NCBI GenBank assembly: GCA_947650365.1
Contig: OX393550.1
Span: 103,132,343-103,196,342 of the forward strand
DNA: 64,000 bases
Direction: 5' to 3'
Origin: Chamaelirium japonicum
Lineage: Eukaryota > Streptophyta > Magnoliopsida > Liliales > Melanthiaceae
The translations under genes were made by a program, and so were the position numbers. Positions within the stretch are counted from its first letter, which is position 1; each line of letters starts with the position of its first letter. Positions 1 through 21,712 of the stretch are shown here, one piece after another. The notes under the pieces are model-generated. The model did not search any database. It had not been told where the DNA came from and saw only the letters and a program-made list of their open reading frames with translations.

Positions 1-870
1 CCGGGTACGGGTACGGGTACGGTTACGACGATTCCCATACCCGGTACGTCGGTTTGAATCGGGTACGGGAGGTATACGGGGTATGGATCGGGTACTCCAC
101 TCGGTACGTATGTAGTACGTATTTAAAAATATATATATATAAAGAGGGGTCGGCACTGTCGAGTAAGGGCCCGAAAGAGAGATGGATCCGGGAAGAGAGA
201 GGGATCAGGAAGAGAGGGCGATCCGGGAAGAGAGAGAGCGATCCGGGAAGAAAGAGAGGGATCCGGGAAGCCCTCCTCTTCCTCCCCCTCCGGCAGCAGT
301 CGTCGTCGTCGCCTCGCCGGTGCAGCCGCCGTCGTCGCCTCGGAGGTAAGATCCCGCCATCCCGAACCTCCCCCTCTCCCCTCCCCCTCCCCCTCCCCCT
401 CCGGGCTCCGGCGCTCAAACCCTAACCCGATCGCCTGCTCCTGCGCTCTCTCCCTGTTTTTTTTTTTCCCTGGTGTTGGCCCGACCCGACCCGAAAGCCT
501 GAGGGCTGAGTGTAATATAGATAGTCTATATTACACTCAGCCCCCTGAAGTTTATTTTGTTCCAAATTGCTCCCTAATGTTTGCACAATACCCCTTTGGC
601 CTTTTTTTTTTTTTTTTTCCAGCAAAGGCCTGAGTTTAACATAGAGCCTATATTACACTCAGCCCCCTGAATCTTATTTTTTTCCAAATTGGTCCCTAAT
701 ATTTGCACAATACCCCTTTGGCCTTCTTTTGTTTTTTTTTTTCCAGCGAAGGCCTGAGTTTAATATAGAGTCTATATTACACTCAGCCCCCTGAAACTAG
801 GCCGTACTTGTACCCTAGTTTTTTAAGGTTTTACCGTATCAGCGTACTCGTACTCGTACCAGTACCCGTG
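1..870. mobile_element. Inverted-repeat DNA element, cut by the window edge
   Basis: The first bases are a GGGTACG-rich run, and the inverse complement of that run returns at about 832-868 as GTACTCGTACTCGTACC followed by cgtgcttcat. This looks like two arms of one terminal-inverted DNA element, possibly hAT-like, whose left end lies outside the window. The interior holds a GA-rich stretch, a C/T-rich stretch and three tandem units. Open frames on both strands here are low-complexity shadows. The family is inferred from the arms only. Confidence 0.4.
500..800. repeat. Tandem units of about 125 bp with palindromic heads
   Basis: Three successive copies begin near 505, 630 and 755. Each has a TATATTACACTCAGCCCC core, followed in the first two by a spacer with CCAAATTG and CACAATACCCCTTTGGCC and a T-rich tract. 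The first head is a clear palindrome in which ctgagtgtaatatag pairs with ctatattacactcag. They sit inside the inverted-repeat element that fills the start of the window. Confidence 0.6.
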
Positions 871-12550
<11,680 letters not shown>

Positions 12551-12743
12551 TTTACATTTTCTTTGCACCAACCAGGAGGCATTATGAAGCATGGAAGTAT
12601 GAGAATATGGTGGTGAAAGATAACATGATTTCTCTCTGTTGTGTATGAGCTAGTGCTGATCTGGACTACTACTATTTTGTTATTTTGTTTTACTGCTAGC
12701 TTTATGTATATTAATTTGTCTAAAGGATGAATTCTTGTTTTCT

Positions 12744-12746
<3 letters not shown>
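12551..12746 (+). other. MSI1 3' untranslated region
   Basis: Directly follows the TAG at 12548-12550. No canonical AATAAA is present. The 3' end cannot be fixed but probably falls before the CT tract at 12747. Confidence 0.45.

Positions 12747-12799
<53 letters not shown>
12747..12799. repeat. (CT)n microsatellite
   Basis: About 50 bp of CT repeat downstream of MSI1. Confidence 0.95.
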
Positions 12800-12803
<4 letters not shown>

Positions 12804-12812
12804 CTTTTATGA

Positions 12813-13282
12813 CTTTTTTTCAAAATATTATTAAAAAATAAAATATTTAATTAAACAGTGGCTGATCAAAACTATTTACCAACCTAGTGCTCTGACAGCC
12901 ATGTGGCATGCCAGCGCTGTAAAGCGAACGTGAGAATTTTTTTTTTTTTTTTTCGTTTGAAGTAGAACCCAGTATTTGGATTATCGGATTTAAAAATTAA
13001 AATCGAAAATCTGGATACCGAGTTTAACTAAATACTCTTGTATAAACTTTTCATACTTAGTTGTTTTTTCTTTGGGTTTTGGGTAAATCCGGTAGCTGCA
13101 ATATTGGGTTTAAACTCGGTATTCCAAATACCGGGTTCTACTTTAAACAGAAAAAAAACCTCGCATTCGCTTTACGGCGTTGACAGGCCACATGGCTGTT
13201 AGAGCGCTAGGTTGGTAAATAGTTTTGGTTAGCCATTGTTTCGTTAAATATTTTATTTTTTAATAATATTTTAAAAAAAAAC
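12813..13282. mobile_element. Foldback element A (about 470 bp)
   Basis: Nearly the whole element is an inverted repeat. Left-arm motifs AAAATATTATTAAAAAATAA, CTATTTACCAACCTAG and GTAGAACCC recur in reverse complement order at the right end. The arms run over 200 bp each. No target duplication could be fixed because both ends are A/T homopolymers. Confidence 0.72.
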
Positions 13283-13328
13283 CTTGCTTTTTTACTAATT
13301 TAATATGTCGGTTCATTTTATTTTGAGC

Positions 13329-13791
13329 TTTTTTAAAAATATTATTAAAAAAATAAAATATTTAACGAAACAGAGACTGATCAAAACTATTTACCAACCT
13401 AGCGCTCTGACAGCCACGTGGCATGCCAGCGCGGTAAAACAAACGCAAGGGTTTTTTTTCCTGTTTCAAGTAGAACCCGGTATTTGGAATACCGGGTTTA
13501 AACCCGATATTGTGGATAATGGGTTTACCCAAAATCCAAAGAGAAAACGATTAAAATCCAGAAAAAAAAACAGCTAAGTATAGACTTCAGTTAAACTCGG
13601 TATCCAGATTATCGGTTTTAAACCCAGTAATCCAAATACCGGGTTATACTTTAAATAAAATAAAAAAATTTCTCGCGCTTGCTTTATAGTGCTAACATGC
13701 CACTGGCTTTCAGAGTGCTAGGTTGGTAAATAGTTTTGGTCAGCTGCTGTTTTGTTAAATTATTTTTTTAATAATGTTTTGAAAAAAAAAA
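13329..13791. mobile_element. Foldback element B (about 460 bp), same family as A
   Basis: A second copy of the foldback family begins about 46 bp after element A. It has the same arm motifs (AAAACTATTTACCAACCTAG, CCGGTATTTGGAATACCGGG) and the same long-arm architecture. The two copies differ at many positions, so this is not a very recent duplication. Confidence 0.72.
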
Positions 13792-14229
13792 TCTTTTATT
13801 TTTAGATTGGTGCACAAAAATTCGTCCCTCAATAGCCACGATCTATAGCCATTGGATGAACATGGGATGCCACCACAACACCCGTTGACCTCGACATCCG
13901 TTGACCACCGGCCACTGACCTTGAAGGGGGTGAACATAACCTTTCCGCTGACCACTCATCACATAATTAAGGTCTTGTCATGGTTCACATCAGTTGATAT
14001 TATTATTATTATTTTAAGTCATGAATCTCATGCTTCGTCAAAACCGGTAATGAGAGTGAACCTCTAATCGAAGTGGGGGCTAACCGTCCAACATCCGCCC
14101 GCACGCAAAACATATTTCAACAGAAAACAAATGGCGTTTTAGTAGAAAAAAAATAGAGGTGCCATAGAACCACTCGAGATAGACATAGTGGGGCATAACT
14201 CTGATGTCAAGTCATGAATCCTTTGCCCC

Positions 14230-14690
14230 TAGGGGTGGCAAGGGGTCGTGTCGGGTTCGTGTCGTGTCTAGTTTCGGGTCGTGTCCAAAACCCATAGACC
14301 TGGACCCGACCCGTTTAAGTAATCGTGACTAGATCCTAAATTTGTACCCGACCTGTTTATAAACAGGTAGACCCAATAAAACCCATTTACCACACGGGTC
14401 TGTTCAGTTAATCCGATCCGACCCAGTCCGACTCGACCCAATAGATCCGCTAGTACATCATATTACAGTATCGGATTACGAGTAGACCCGACCCGACCCG
14501 ATACGGCATGTTGAATTTTAAACGGTCTTTCCCGGGTCTACTGTGTCCAAACCCTAAACCCGGACTCGACCTGTTTATTAAACGGGTCTATTGTGTCGAC
14601 CCGTTTACGACCCGAACCCGTTTAGCCCTGACCCAGACCCGCTAACTTCGTGTCGGGTCTACCGTGTCGGATCTAAAATTGCCAGCCCTA
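14230..14690. mobile_element. hAT-type MITE (461 bp)
   Basis: Ends TAGGGGTGGCAA and TTGCCAGCCCTA form the terminal inverted repeat, with an exact 8-bp duplication tttgcccc on both sides (14222-14229 and 14691-14698). The interior is rich in GTGTCGGGTC and GACCCGACC motifs on both strands. It is too short for a transposase. Confidence 0.88.
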
Positions 14691-15079
14691 TTTGCCCCCC
14701 TCAAAACCAATCACGAGGGAAGAGGGCAATAAACATATGAAGACACAAAACTCACACCCTTAGCCGATATGAGAGTAACCACTCAAAAGCATACTATCAT
14801 AATATTATGGTGAAATATAATCGTTTATAATTTTTAAATTACTCGTCAACTTTTTTTTCTTTTTTTCTTGGTTTTTATATGGTTACTCTAAAAATTCTAC
14901 AAGAATCTTCCATACCAAACCCAAGAATATTCAAGATGCTTCAAAATCTATTGAGATTCAAGGCCAAAATGCCCATGAAATTCAACAAAGCCAGTTGGGC
15001 TAAGCTGGCTTCAGTCAGTTCCTGACTTAGTGAATTCTGGGAATCATGGGGCCATCTCCTCTTAGCTTAGGGAGTTTAG

Positions 15080-15218
15080 GGTTGATCATGTTCAACCTGT
15101 GTTTGTTGGTAAAATTTGGTGTGTCGTCCAAAGTGTTTTGCTGTTGAAGACGTTTAGGTGTGTTGCCACCGAAGATGGTCCGCTACAGTGCCGACAAGCA
15201 TGAGCATACACTAGTCAA
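15080..15218 (+). repeat. Dispersed repeat, copy 1, possible Helitron 3' end
   Basis: Shares an ordered set of motifs with copies near 41395-41559 and, inverted, 62607-62810: a GTGTTTTG block, a GTTGCCACCGAAG hairpin relative, GGTCCGCTACAGTGCCGACA, then a GCATACACTAG end followed by T. A CTAG end before T is compatible with a Helitron terminus, but no matching 5' end was found. Confidence 0.45.
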
Positions 15219-15439
15219 TTCCATGGAAACAATTTGGATGAAACGTCACAACGAAGGATTAAGGCGGTTCATCGATGCGATTAATTTTTATTGTCTTTTT
15301 TATTTGCTTTTTATACACAAATGATGAATGTATCGCCATGGACTCATCGTACTTAGCATCATTCAACAATAAATAACCTCTTATTGATTTTTTTTTTTTT
15401 TTAATGTAGCTATGCATACTTCATCTCACATGTAGTCAT

Positions 15440-15735
15440 TCCAATTGCGTACCATCCCACCAGAATAGTTTCATATCAGTAAGAGGAGTGGGGTGACCTC
15501 TCTTAATATATCCGTTGTGATCTCCTTCTTTCAAAAGGTCGGCCATTTGGAGCACATGGTATAGGGCTAGGCCCGCTCAGAAAGCGTCGTCGTGCATGTG
15601 GGGGGGGGGGGGGGTTGGACCATCCCACTAGAATAGTACCACATCAGTAAGGAGAGCAGGGTTGTCTCTCTTAATATATCTGTTGTACTCTCCTTCCTTC
15701 AAGAGATCGGTTTTTTGGAGCACTCGGGTGTGGTC
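15440..15735. repeat. Imperfect tandem duplication, unit about 110 bp
   Basis: ACCATCCCACCAGAATAG at 15450 recurs as ACCATCCCACTAGAATAG at 15619, each followed by a CATCAGTAAG-like motif, CTCTTAATATATC and a GTCGG/ATCGG..TTTGGAGCAC motif. About 60 bp of unrelated GC-rich sequence and a poly-G run separate them. Confidence 0.65.
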
Positions 15736-15906
15736 ACACGAACGATTGAATCGCAATAACAATGTTGTTACATACATTGCAGATACAATTAATCCTTAAT
15801 AAAACATTAGCCATAAGCTTCAAAAATACATAGAGGGAGGGTATACATGTAATATCCATAGAGGAACTAGAAGGCCTAGTTTGGAGGGTGGCTGCATGAA
15901 AACACT

Positions 15907-18712
15907 CTACTGAGCCAGGGCACTGGTGGAGTACACAAGAAGAGCACCCCCTCCTAGGAGTCCAGCAAGAGTTACGGCCCATATTAGGAGTCCTGTCTTT
16001 CCTGCATTACCCCCCGATTCGGGGCGAAGTCAGATTCGAGGGAAACTGAAAACTCAGAAAACTAAGGTGTAATAATATTTATTTATTTTTTTCATTTTCT
16101 ATGTTTGTTGTTCTTACCTCCAACATAGACATCCCCGCTTGGAGCCCAATCATTCTCGTCGTAAATTGGGCTGCAAGTTAGACAAAAGATCGAATCTTAT
16201 CATCCATCAATAAAACTAAAAGTAGACGACGAAGACTTCAATCTATCTATACAAATGATCATTCATAATTGTAGTTAGTTTTAGGGGTTGTACTTTGGTT
16301 TACAAAAAAAAAAATTTCATAATTGTCTCGTATATATTTTTGTTTTTAAAAATTCTCGCACATGATCAGCCCTTAGTAGTGCTTTCCTTGTCGTCATCAT
16401 CATCAAAGTCTTAAAAATCTAGATGTGGTTGAACATAAAGAAAGTCTTAGAATAATCCTTCGACCGGCTGTCAACCCTCTAAGATTGATGTCGAAAACCT
16501 AACCAAGACAACTTGGCTAGAGAGGCGCATACCAAGAGGCCAGTTGGCAGGTAGGAAGACCTATCATGTTAGTTATGCAGTTTAAACTCAAGCAACCAGG
16601 GAGCAACCCTCCAAGGCCCCCCTAGATAGTTGAAGAGTTTAATCGAAGAGGGTAGACTGCAAGATTTAATAGAGGAAACTGAAGTCATCTTTACGACACA
16701 AATATTAAGAAATGTTCGGCGAACTTAATTTGCTGATCATTTTTGACACTTTTAAGCCCCTAGGTGGAAAAATTTGTATTCTCTCACTTCCCCCAATGAA
16801 GTCGGAAAATGCGTATGGGCAGGAGCAAGCCCTTCCCCCTGAGCAATCACTAATCACCGACAGGGAGCTATACCAGTTGAGCAAAGAAAAGAAAATATAT
16901 ATATAGATGGGTAGACATTTATACCTGTAGCCATCCACATTTGCGCCGTATTTATCGGCGAATTGATAAACTCCCTTACCCTGTATCCATTAAAAGAACA
17001 ACAAAAAGAAGAAAAAAAAATTATGGACTTAGATAACCTTTGGTTGAGATTATAAGTATATCTAGCGTAGTTACTGATGAGAATGGTTGACCTTAGCCTT
17101 CCTTCCTGATGCGTCGAGGCCGTCGGGCAAGTCCATCCCTCCTCCAGGGCCTGCAAATTGTTTGGTTCTTGATCACCATAAAGATAAAAAGGATGGAGGA
17201 GTTTATGTATAGAGATGATGACCTAGTTGTGCTATCTCATTGTTTTTTTACCTTGTTTAGTTAATAATTCTTGCTTTGCAGTGCAAGCTGAATTTTTTCT
17301 CAAATAAATATTTAAAAAATAAATAATTCTCGGATAAATATCCATTAAGAACTAATTCCCAAAATCGGAAGCTGCAATTGCCGAATCGGATGTTGGGTTC
17401 TAAGTAAAACCACTACCCGTGATAATGGTTTTCACGTTCCAGGAAAACGGCCACGATGAATAGCGGTTTATGCTGGAGCTGACAAGTAGACAGATGCAAA
17501 ACCTTCAGCTTCTCTTGTATACCACTATTTCGCATGATGGTTTTCTGAGAGATTTATCTTTTATAAGGTTAAACCGCTATTAAGAGTAGCGGTTTTCTTT
17601 AAAGCCTACTTCGCATCTGACTTGGCCATAGCATGGTGTTCGAGGTACAGAAATAGGCTACCTCCATAATTAATTTTGGATGAGTATTTATGTGAGGATT
17701 ATTTTATTTTTAACATATTTTTTGGAAAAAAATCATGTTAGGTAATGTTCTCTCAATTTGTTTCATAAATTTCCACACTAACGCTAAGTCATTTCTTCTC
17801 TAGATTTCTTTCTTCAAATGATTAGAATTTTTGCATACACCCCTTGACAAATATCAATATTACCAATAACCCCCACATCTTATTTTTTGCAAAAAAAAAA
17901 ATATAGCTGATTTTTGACCATTTTACCCTTGGTCTACTCAGTCTTTGTGCATGTAGTCGCAGTCAGTGCCCGTGTAGGGAATCGCCGTCCATCCTTCTCG
18001 TCAACATCCTTATCATGTCTCCCTCCTCCTCCCCCTGACGATAGCAGCGTGTACGAGCAGTCGAGCACCAGTGACGGCCAAGGGTAAAATTATCATTTCA
18101 TGCTAGTCTTTTTATAAAAATTGAGATACGTGAGGATTTTTTTTATAAAGCTTTAACATCGAAGGATCTTTTTGCAATATCATTATTTATTAGGGGGCTG
18201 TATGCAAAAATCAAAGATACAAAATATTTGCAGTGTAATTAATAGCTTGTCAACACTGATTGTCATGTGTTTGGGACATGGGAGATCTCTTGAACTGAAG
18301 CTACCAAATAAACCCAAAAAATCCATAGATAAAGATTCCATAGGCTAGCTTCTTTTGTTTCCGATTTTTCTTTTTCTTTTTCTTTTTTTTTCTCGGGAAA
18401 GTTGGGTTTCTAATGGATATTGGGATCGAAAACACGTAACCCATCGAAGATTCAATGAGATTATTGATGTGGATTACAATTCAATACAAATTTTTATGAG
18501 AGTAATTCATTTGTGTGTGTGCTTGTGTGTGGATATGAAGCTGGACATAATAGAAATTTCTACTAACCGTAGGGGGTGTCAGTCTTGATCTTCTTGCCCT
18601 TGGCCTGGACTCTCAAGGAGGAGGAGGGCCTTGTAAGGGATGGAAGGCCCTTAACCTGTGACCTCTCAATGAATGGGGATGGTTTCAGTGCAAGGGAGGA
18701 CATCACACTGGC

Positions 18713-18718
<6 letters not shown>
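15907..18718 (-). CDS. PSBR: Photosystem II 10 kDa protein PsbR precursor
   Basis: Five exons on the minus strand join in phase: 18718-18568, 17150-17092, 16980-16925, 16170-16118 and 16001-15907, giving 137 residues (Arabidopsis PsbR is about 140). All introns are GT-AG. The product starts [16 protein letters not shown]. Residues 1-39 look like a plastid transit peptide, cleaved before [12 protein letters not shown]. The mature part holds [40 protein letters not shown] and a hydrophobic C-terminal segment [20 protein letters not shown] ending in SALAQ. PsbR is a small thylakoid membrane protein on the lumen side of photosystem II that helps stabilise the oxygen-evolving complex, binding PsbP in particular. 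A G-box lies just upstream, as expected for a light-regulated gene. The gene appears complete and unbroken, and the short 10-kDa mature size fits the family. Confidence 0.96.
17300..17722. mobile_element. Degenerate foldback element in psbR intron 1
   Basis: The left arm (AATAAATAATTCTCGGATAA and neighbours near 17318) is matched imperfectly by the right arm read in reverse near 17650-17720. The middle contains repeated AACCACTA and AGCGGTTT motifs. No target duplication was found. Confidence 0.35.
17826..18212. mobile_element. MITE-like element in psbR intron 1
   Basis: The left end TTTTTGCATACACCCC is answered on the right by GGGGGCTGTATGCAAAAA, a terminal inverted repeat of about 18 bp with further weak pairing inwards. 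The flanks share tcaaa but no clean duplication, so the superfamily is left open. Confidence 0.55.

Positions 18719-18768
<50 letters not shown>
18719..18768. repeat. (CT)n-(CA)n compound microsatellite in the psbR leader
   Basis: About 32 bp of CT followed by about 17 bp of CA on +. Read with the gene it is GT then GA repeats running directly into the psbR start codon. Confidence 0.95.
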
Positions 18769-18900
18769 ACTTCTCTCATGCTGATTGTGGCAATAATATG
18801 AAGTGGGTGAGTAATTGCTGAGCTGACACGTGGTGCATGCTCTGTGGCTAGATCCTGATATGGTGTGCCCAAACATTATCTTCTCCCTAATAAAGCCCAG
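18719..18900 (-). promoter_or_regulatory. psbR proximal promoter with G-box
   Basis: Upstream of the psbR ATG (18718) on the minus strand come a GA tract, a GT tract, then a G-box CACGTG at 18827-18832 within ccacgtgtcagc, and a GATA-type motif gataatg near 18875. G-box and GATA elements are typical of light-responsive photosynthesis promoters. No convincing TATA box stands at the expected distance. Confidence 0.5.
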
Positions 18901-18919
18901 ATGTGAGGATAAAGGGTGG

Positions 18920-19560
18920 GGCTACTTACAGCCCACGAAATACACTTAGGCTTCCTTGTCTAGATGCAACATGTATTTTTTTTATGGGCAACCCTAGTTT
19001 ATGGGGCACCCTCTTTTTTCCTCTGTCATGTCTGTACCACTCGTTGTGCGCTGTCCATTGTTCACCGTCGCCCATTCAACCTGTCATCGTCGTCTCCTTC
19101 TTTTCCTCCTCCCCTTCTTCTTCTTCTTCCTCCTCCTCCTCTTCTTCCATTTCCTCCTCATTTTTTCCCCCTTCTTCCCTCTCTTACCCTTCTTCCCAGT
19201 CCTCTTTCCCCCTCGTTCTTCCTAAAATTTGTACATTCAGCCATACCAGTTTGAATGCAACTTCTGTACATTCAGTCATCTCGGTAGGATATACATAGGA
19301 TGTATTCGGGAGAAAGAGGAGGAGGAAGAAGGGGGAAGACAAAAATGAGAGGAGGAACGAGGAAAGGAGGATGAAGGGGAGGAGGAAGAAGAAGAAGAAA
19401 GGGAGGACGAAGGGCAGTGGTGGGTTGCCGGTGGCGGAAGCAGGTGACGGCTATGCATGACCGGTGACGGGGCGACGATCGTGGACTGCCATCAGCAAAA
19501 GAGTTGAAATGAAATGGGGACAAATCCGATATTTTCTTAAATGTAGGTTAGGTTGCCTTC
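18920..19560. mobile_element. Foldback region with pyrimidine and purine arms
   Basis: A C/T-rich arm (about 19085-19210, many CTTCTTCTTCCTCC repeats) is followed by a G/A-rich arm (about 19310-19405) that is roughly its reverse complement. Outer motifs (CGAAATACACTTAGGC left; the reverse of GCCTTCCGTATTTC right) also pair. This suggests one large foldback element, but the low-complexity arms weaken the case. Confidence 0.4.
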
Positions 19561-20014
19561 CGTATTTCATGGATTGTATATGTTGCGTGTGTTTTAAAAA
19601 ACCAATATTAAATGTAGTGTGTTAGTATTCTATTAGTCCCACCTCGGTTGTGGTAACATAATGGTGTGCGTTCTCTCTCTATATAAGGAGAGGTAGTCTT
19701 ATGTAATGTTATTGTGTGATTAATGAGATAATACAAGAAGATTCTCTCCCCAATCCTATTCTCTCTCCCCCTCTCTTCGTAACATGGTATCAGAGCCAAC
19801 CCTCTTAGCCTAGGGTTCGACGCTCTCCTCTCCGGCCTCGGCCTCCTTGGTCGTCGTCGACGACATCGAGGAGGCCGGGAAAAAATAAAAATTGTTCTTT
19901 TCCGTTTCTCTCTCCCTTCCTCTCTCGGGTTCTGCACTAGTCCTTGTGAGATCACATCGGTTCTGGCGATGGCACCTCATCGGGTATTACCATGGATGCG
20001 GCGGCCACCGGAGA

Positions 20015-20278
20015 GCCTTGGATCTGGTACACCACCGGGCTGCACTCCGGCTCGCCGCCAAACTGGAACACGAACCTCGGGTCCGGCTCGGACCGGACCA
20101 CCAGGTGCAGCCGGGTGGCGGACGCGCCGTGCCCCACGGTGAGCCACCCACTCTGCATCACCACCGCGCGCGACGGAGGTGATTCGAGGTCGACCCCCAT
20201 ACGCACGCGCCCGAGCAGCCGCCCGGTGCTAACGCCGCACGTGGTCCCCCTCCGTCCGGCGAAGACCGCGACGGTGCC
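20015..20278 (-). pseudogene. Captured fragment of a DUF1005 family gene
   Basis: The minus strand reads GRRGTTCGVSTGRLLGRVRM, then GWLTVGHG, then SEPDPRFVFQFGGEPECSPV and VYQIQG. These match the conserved core of plant DUF1005 proteins, which have no settled biochemical role. The usual continuation after VYQIQG is missing and the sequence changes abruptly, as does the upstream side near 20279. The piece is about 88 codons without introns and lies antisense to the LTR element that carries it. Its GC content is far higher than its surroundings, as expected for a transduced exon. It cannot make a full protein. Confidence 0.82.
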
Positions 20279-20727
20279 CTGCGCCGCGCCGGCCCGCCTG
20301 CGCCCTCCTTCCCGGCCGCCCGGACCTGCCTCCACCCGCCGGCCGGATCTCACCGCGCCACCTGCTCCTCGACCGCACCGGCCTGCCGTTGCCCTGCGCC
20401 CGCCGATCACGCCGCCCGTGTGTCTCCGACTCTCCCTCGCCGCCCGGATCTCTCTCTCCCTTCTCCGAATTTCTCTCCTCCTTTCTCTCTCTCTTTCCAT
20501 TCTCTCCTCTCTTTATTAAATCTCTCTCTCCCTTTCCTTTTCTGAAACGAGTCAGCCGACCCCTTTGTGTCCCTATGTGTCATAATGGTGTCCCCGTGAT
20601 CCCCTTTTCTTGGCTACCTTGGCTCACAGCCGTCCATGCCGGTCCTACCCCCCCCCCCCCGTGTGTCCCTACATCCAGCCATTCCCTCTTTTTTGGGATC
20701 CCTACATCCAGCCATTCCCTCTCTTTT

Positions 20728-20971
20728 GGGACCCGGTGCTTTAGTGCTGGAGTTCTGATGGGATCCAATGCTTTAGTGCTGGTATGATCGCACCCGTTGA
20801 TGGGATCCGGTGCTTTAGTGCTGGAGTTCTGATGGGATCCAATGCTTTCGTGCTGGTATGATCGCACCCGTTGATGGGATCCGGTGCTTTAGTGCTGGAG
20901 TTCTGATGGGATCCAATGCTTTAGTGCTGGTAGGATCGCACCCGTTGATGGGATTCGGTGCTTTAGTGCTG
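20728..20971 (-). repeat. Tandem array derived from the 5' half of 5S rRNA
   Basis: Read on the minus strand, units carry GGGTGCGATCATACCAGCAC, TAAAGCATTGGATCCCATCA and GAACT, the first ~47 nt of plant 5S rRNA, alternating with shorter units holding AGCACTAAAGCACCGGATCC. About three long and four short units are present, with a combined period of about 74 bp. The 3' half of 5S, which contains the pol III internal control region, is absent, so these are not working 5S genes. The array lies in the interior of the short-LTR element. Confidence 0.85.
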
Positions 20972-21414
20972 CCGTCCATGCATCCCGATCCGACCATGCA
21001 TGGCCCTTGCACCCGATCACAGCCGTCCATACGGGCTGGGTCCGGTGCGAGTCGGATCCGGAGTCGAAGGGCGTGCGTGTCGGGCAGGGGGAGCTCATGT
21101 TGCTTGACCCGCGTGCTGTGCTCCCTTGCTTCCTAATCATCTACAAGACCCTTTGCGGTGCCCGGATCCTGTGCTCCTCCTTCCGTTTCAGCCTGCGCCC
21201 ATCGGTCTTGCTGGCTGCCGAAGCCCTAAGCCGTTTGATCTGGCTGCCTTAGCGTCCCGCGCCCGTCGTCCGCTGCACCTTAAGCCTTGTCAGCCCGCCT
21301 TGCACCCTATGCCCTTGCGCTTTGTCGATTCGCCTGTCCCATCGCCTCGCTCTGTGCCCTTGCGCCTTGGTATTTTTGCGCTCTGCGCCCTACCGATCCG
21401 CCTTGCACCATTTG

Positions 21415-21712
21415 ATCCTTTCTAGTTCCGGTCACACTTGTATTGTGCCGGCTTTTGGATCCTTTCTCGTTCCGATCACACTTGTCTTGTGCCGGCTTTT
21501 AGATCCTCTTTAGTTCCGGTCACACTTGTTTTGTGCCGGCTTTTGGATCTTTTCTCGTTCCGGTCACACTTGTCTTGTGCCGGCTTTTGATCCTCTCTAG
21601 TTCCGATCACACTTGTTTTGTGTCGGCTTTTGGATCCTTTCTTGTTCCGGTCACACTTATCTTGTGCCGGCTTTTGGATCCACTCTCGTTCCGGACATTC
21701 TTGCGCCGGGTT
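21415..21712 (+). repeat. Tandem array, unit about 44 bp, about seven copies
   Basis: Repeats of TTCCGGTCACACTTGTCTTG followed by TGCCGGCTTTTGGATCC with small variations. It lies within the same short-LTR element and has no similarity I recognise. Confidence 0.85.

Larger units (their letters stand above)
14699..15906. other. Intergenic DNA between MSI1 and psbR, convergent
   Basis: No gene seen. It contains one member of a dispersed terminal repeat (about 15080-15218), an imperfect tandem duplication (15440-15735) and a poly-G tract at 15601-15614. The end nearest psbR is that gene's 3' untranslated region. Confidence 0.5.

Noticed and set aside
23-425. Overlapping 120-130 codon frames on both strands
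   Set aside because: Purine/pyrimidine-biased sequence inside an inverted-repeat element; neither product resembles a known protein.
418-430. Telomere-like ccctaaccc
   Set aside because: Single short occurrence, no array.
19952-20519. 175-182 codon frames on both strands as host genes
   Set aside because: They arise from GC-rich captured DUF1005 sequence and pyrimidine-rich tails inside an LTR element.
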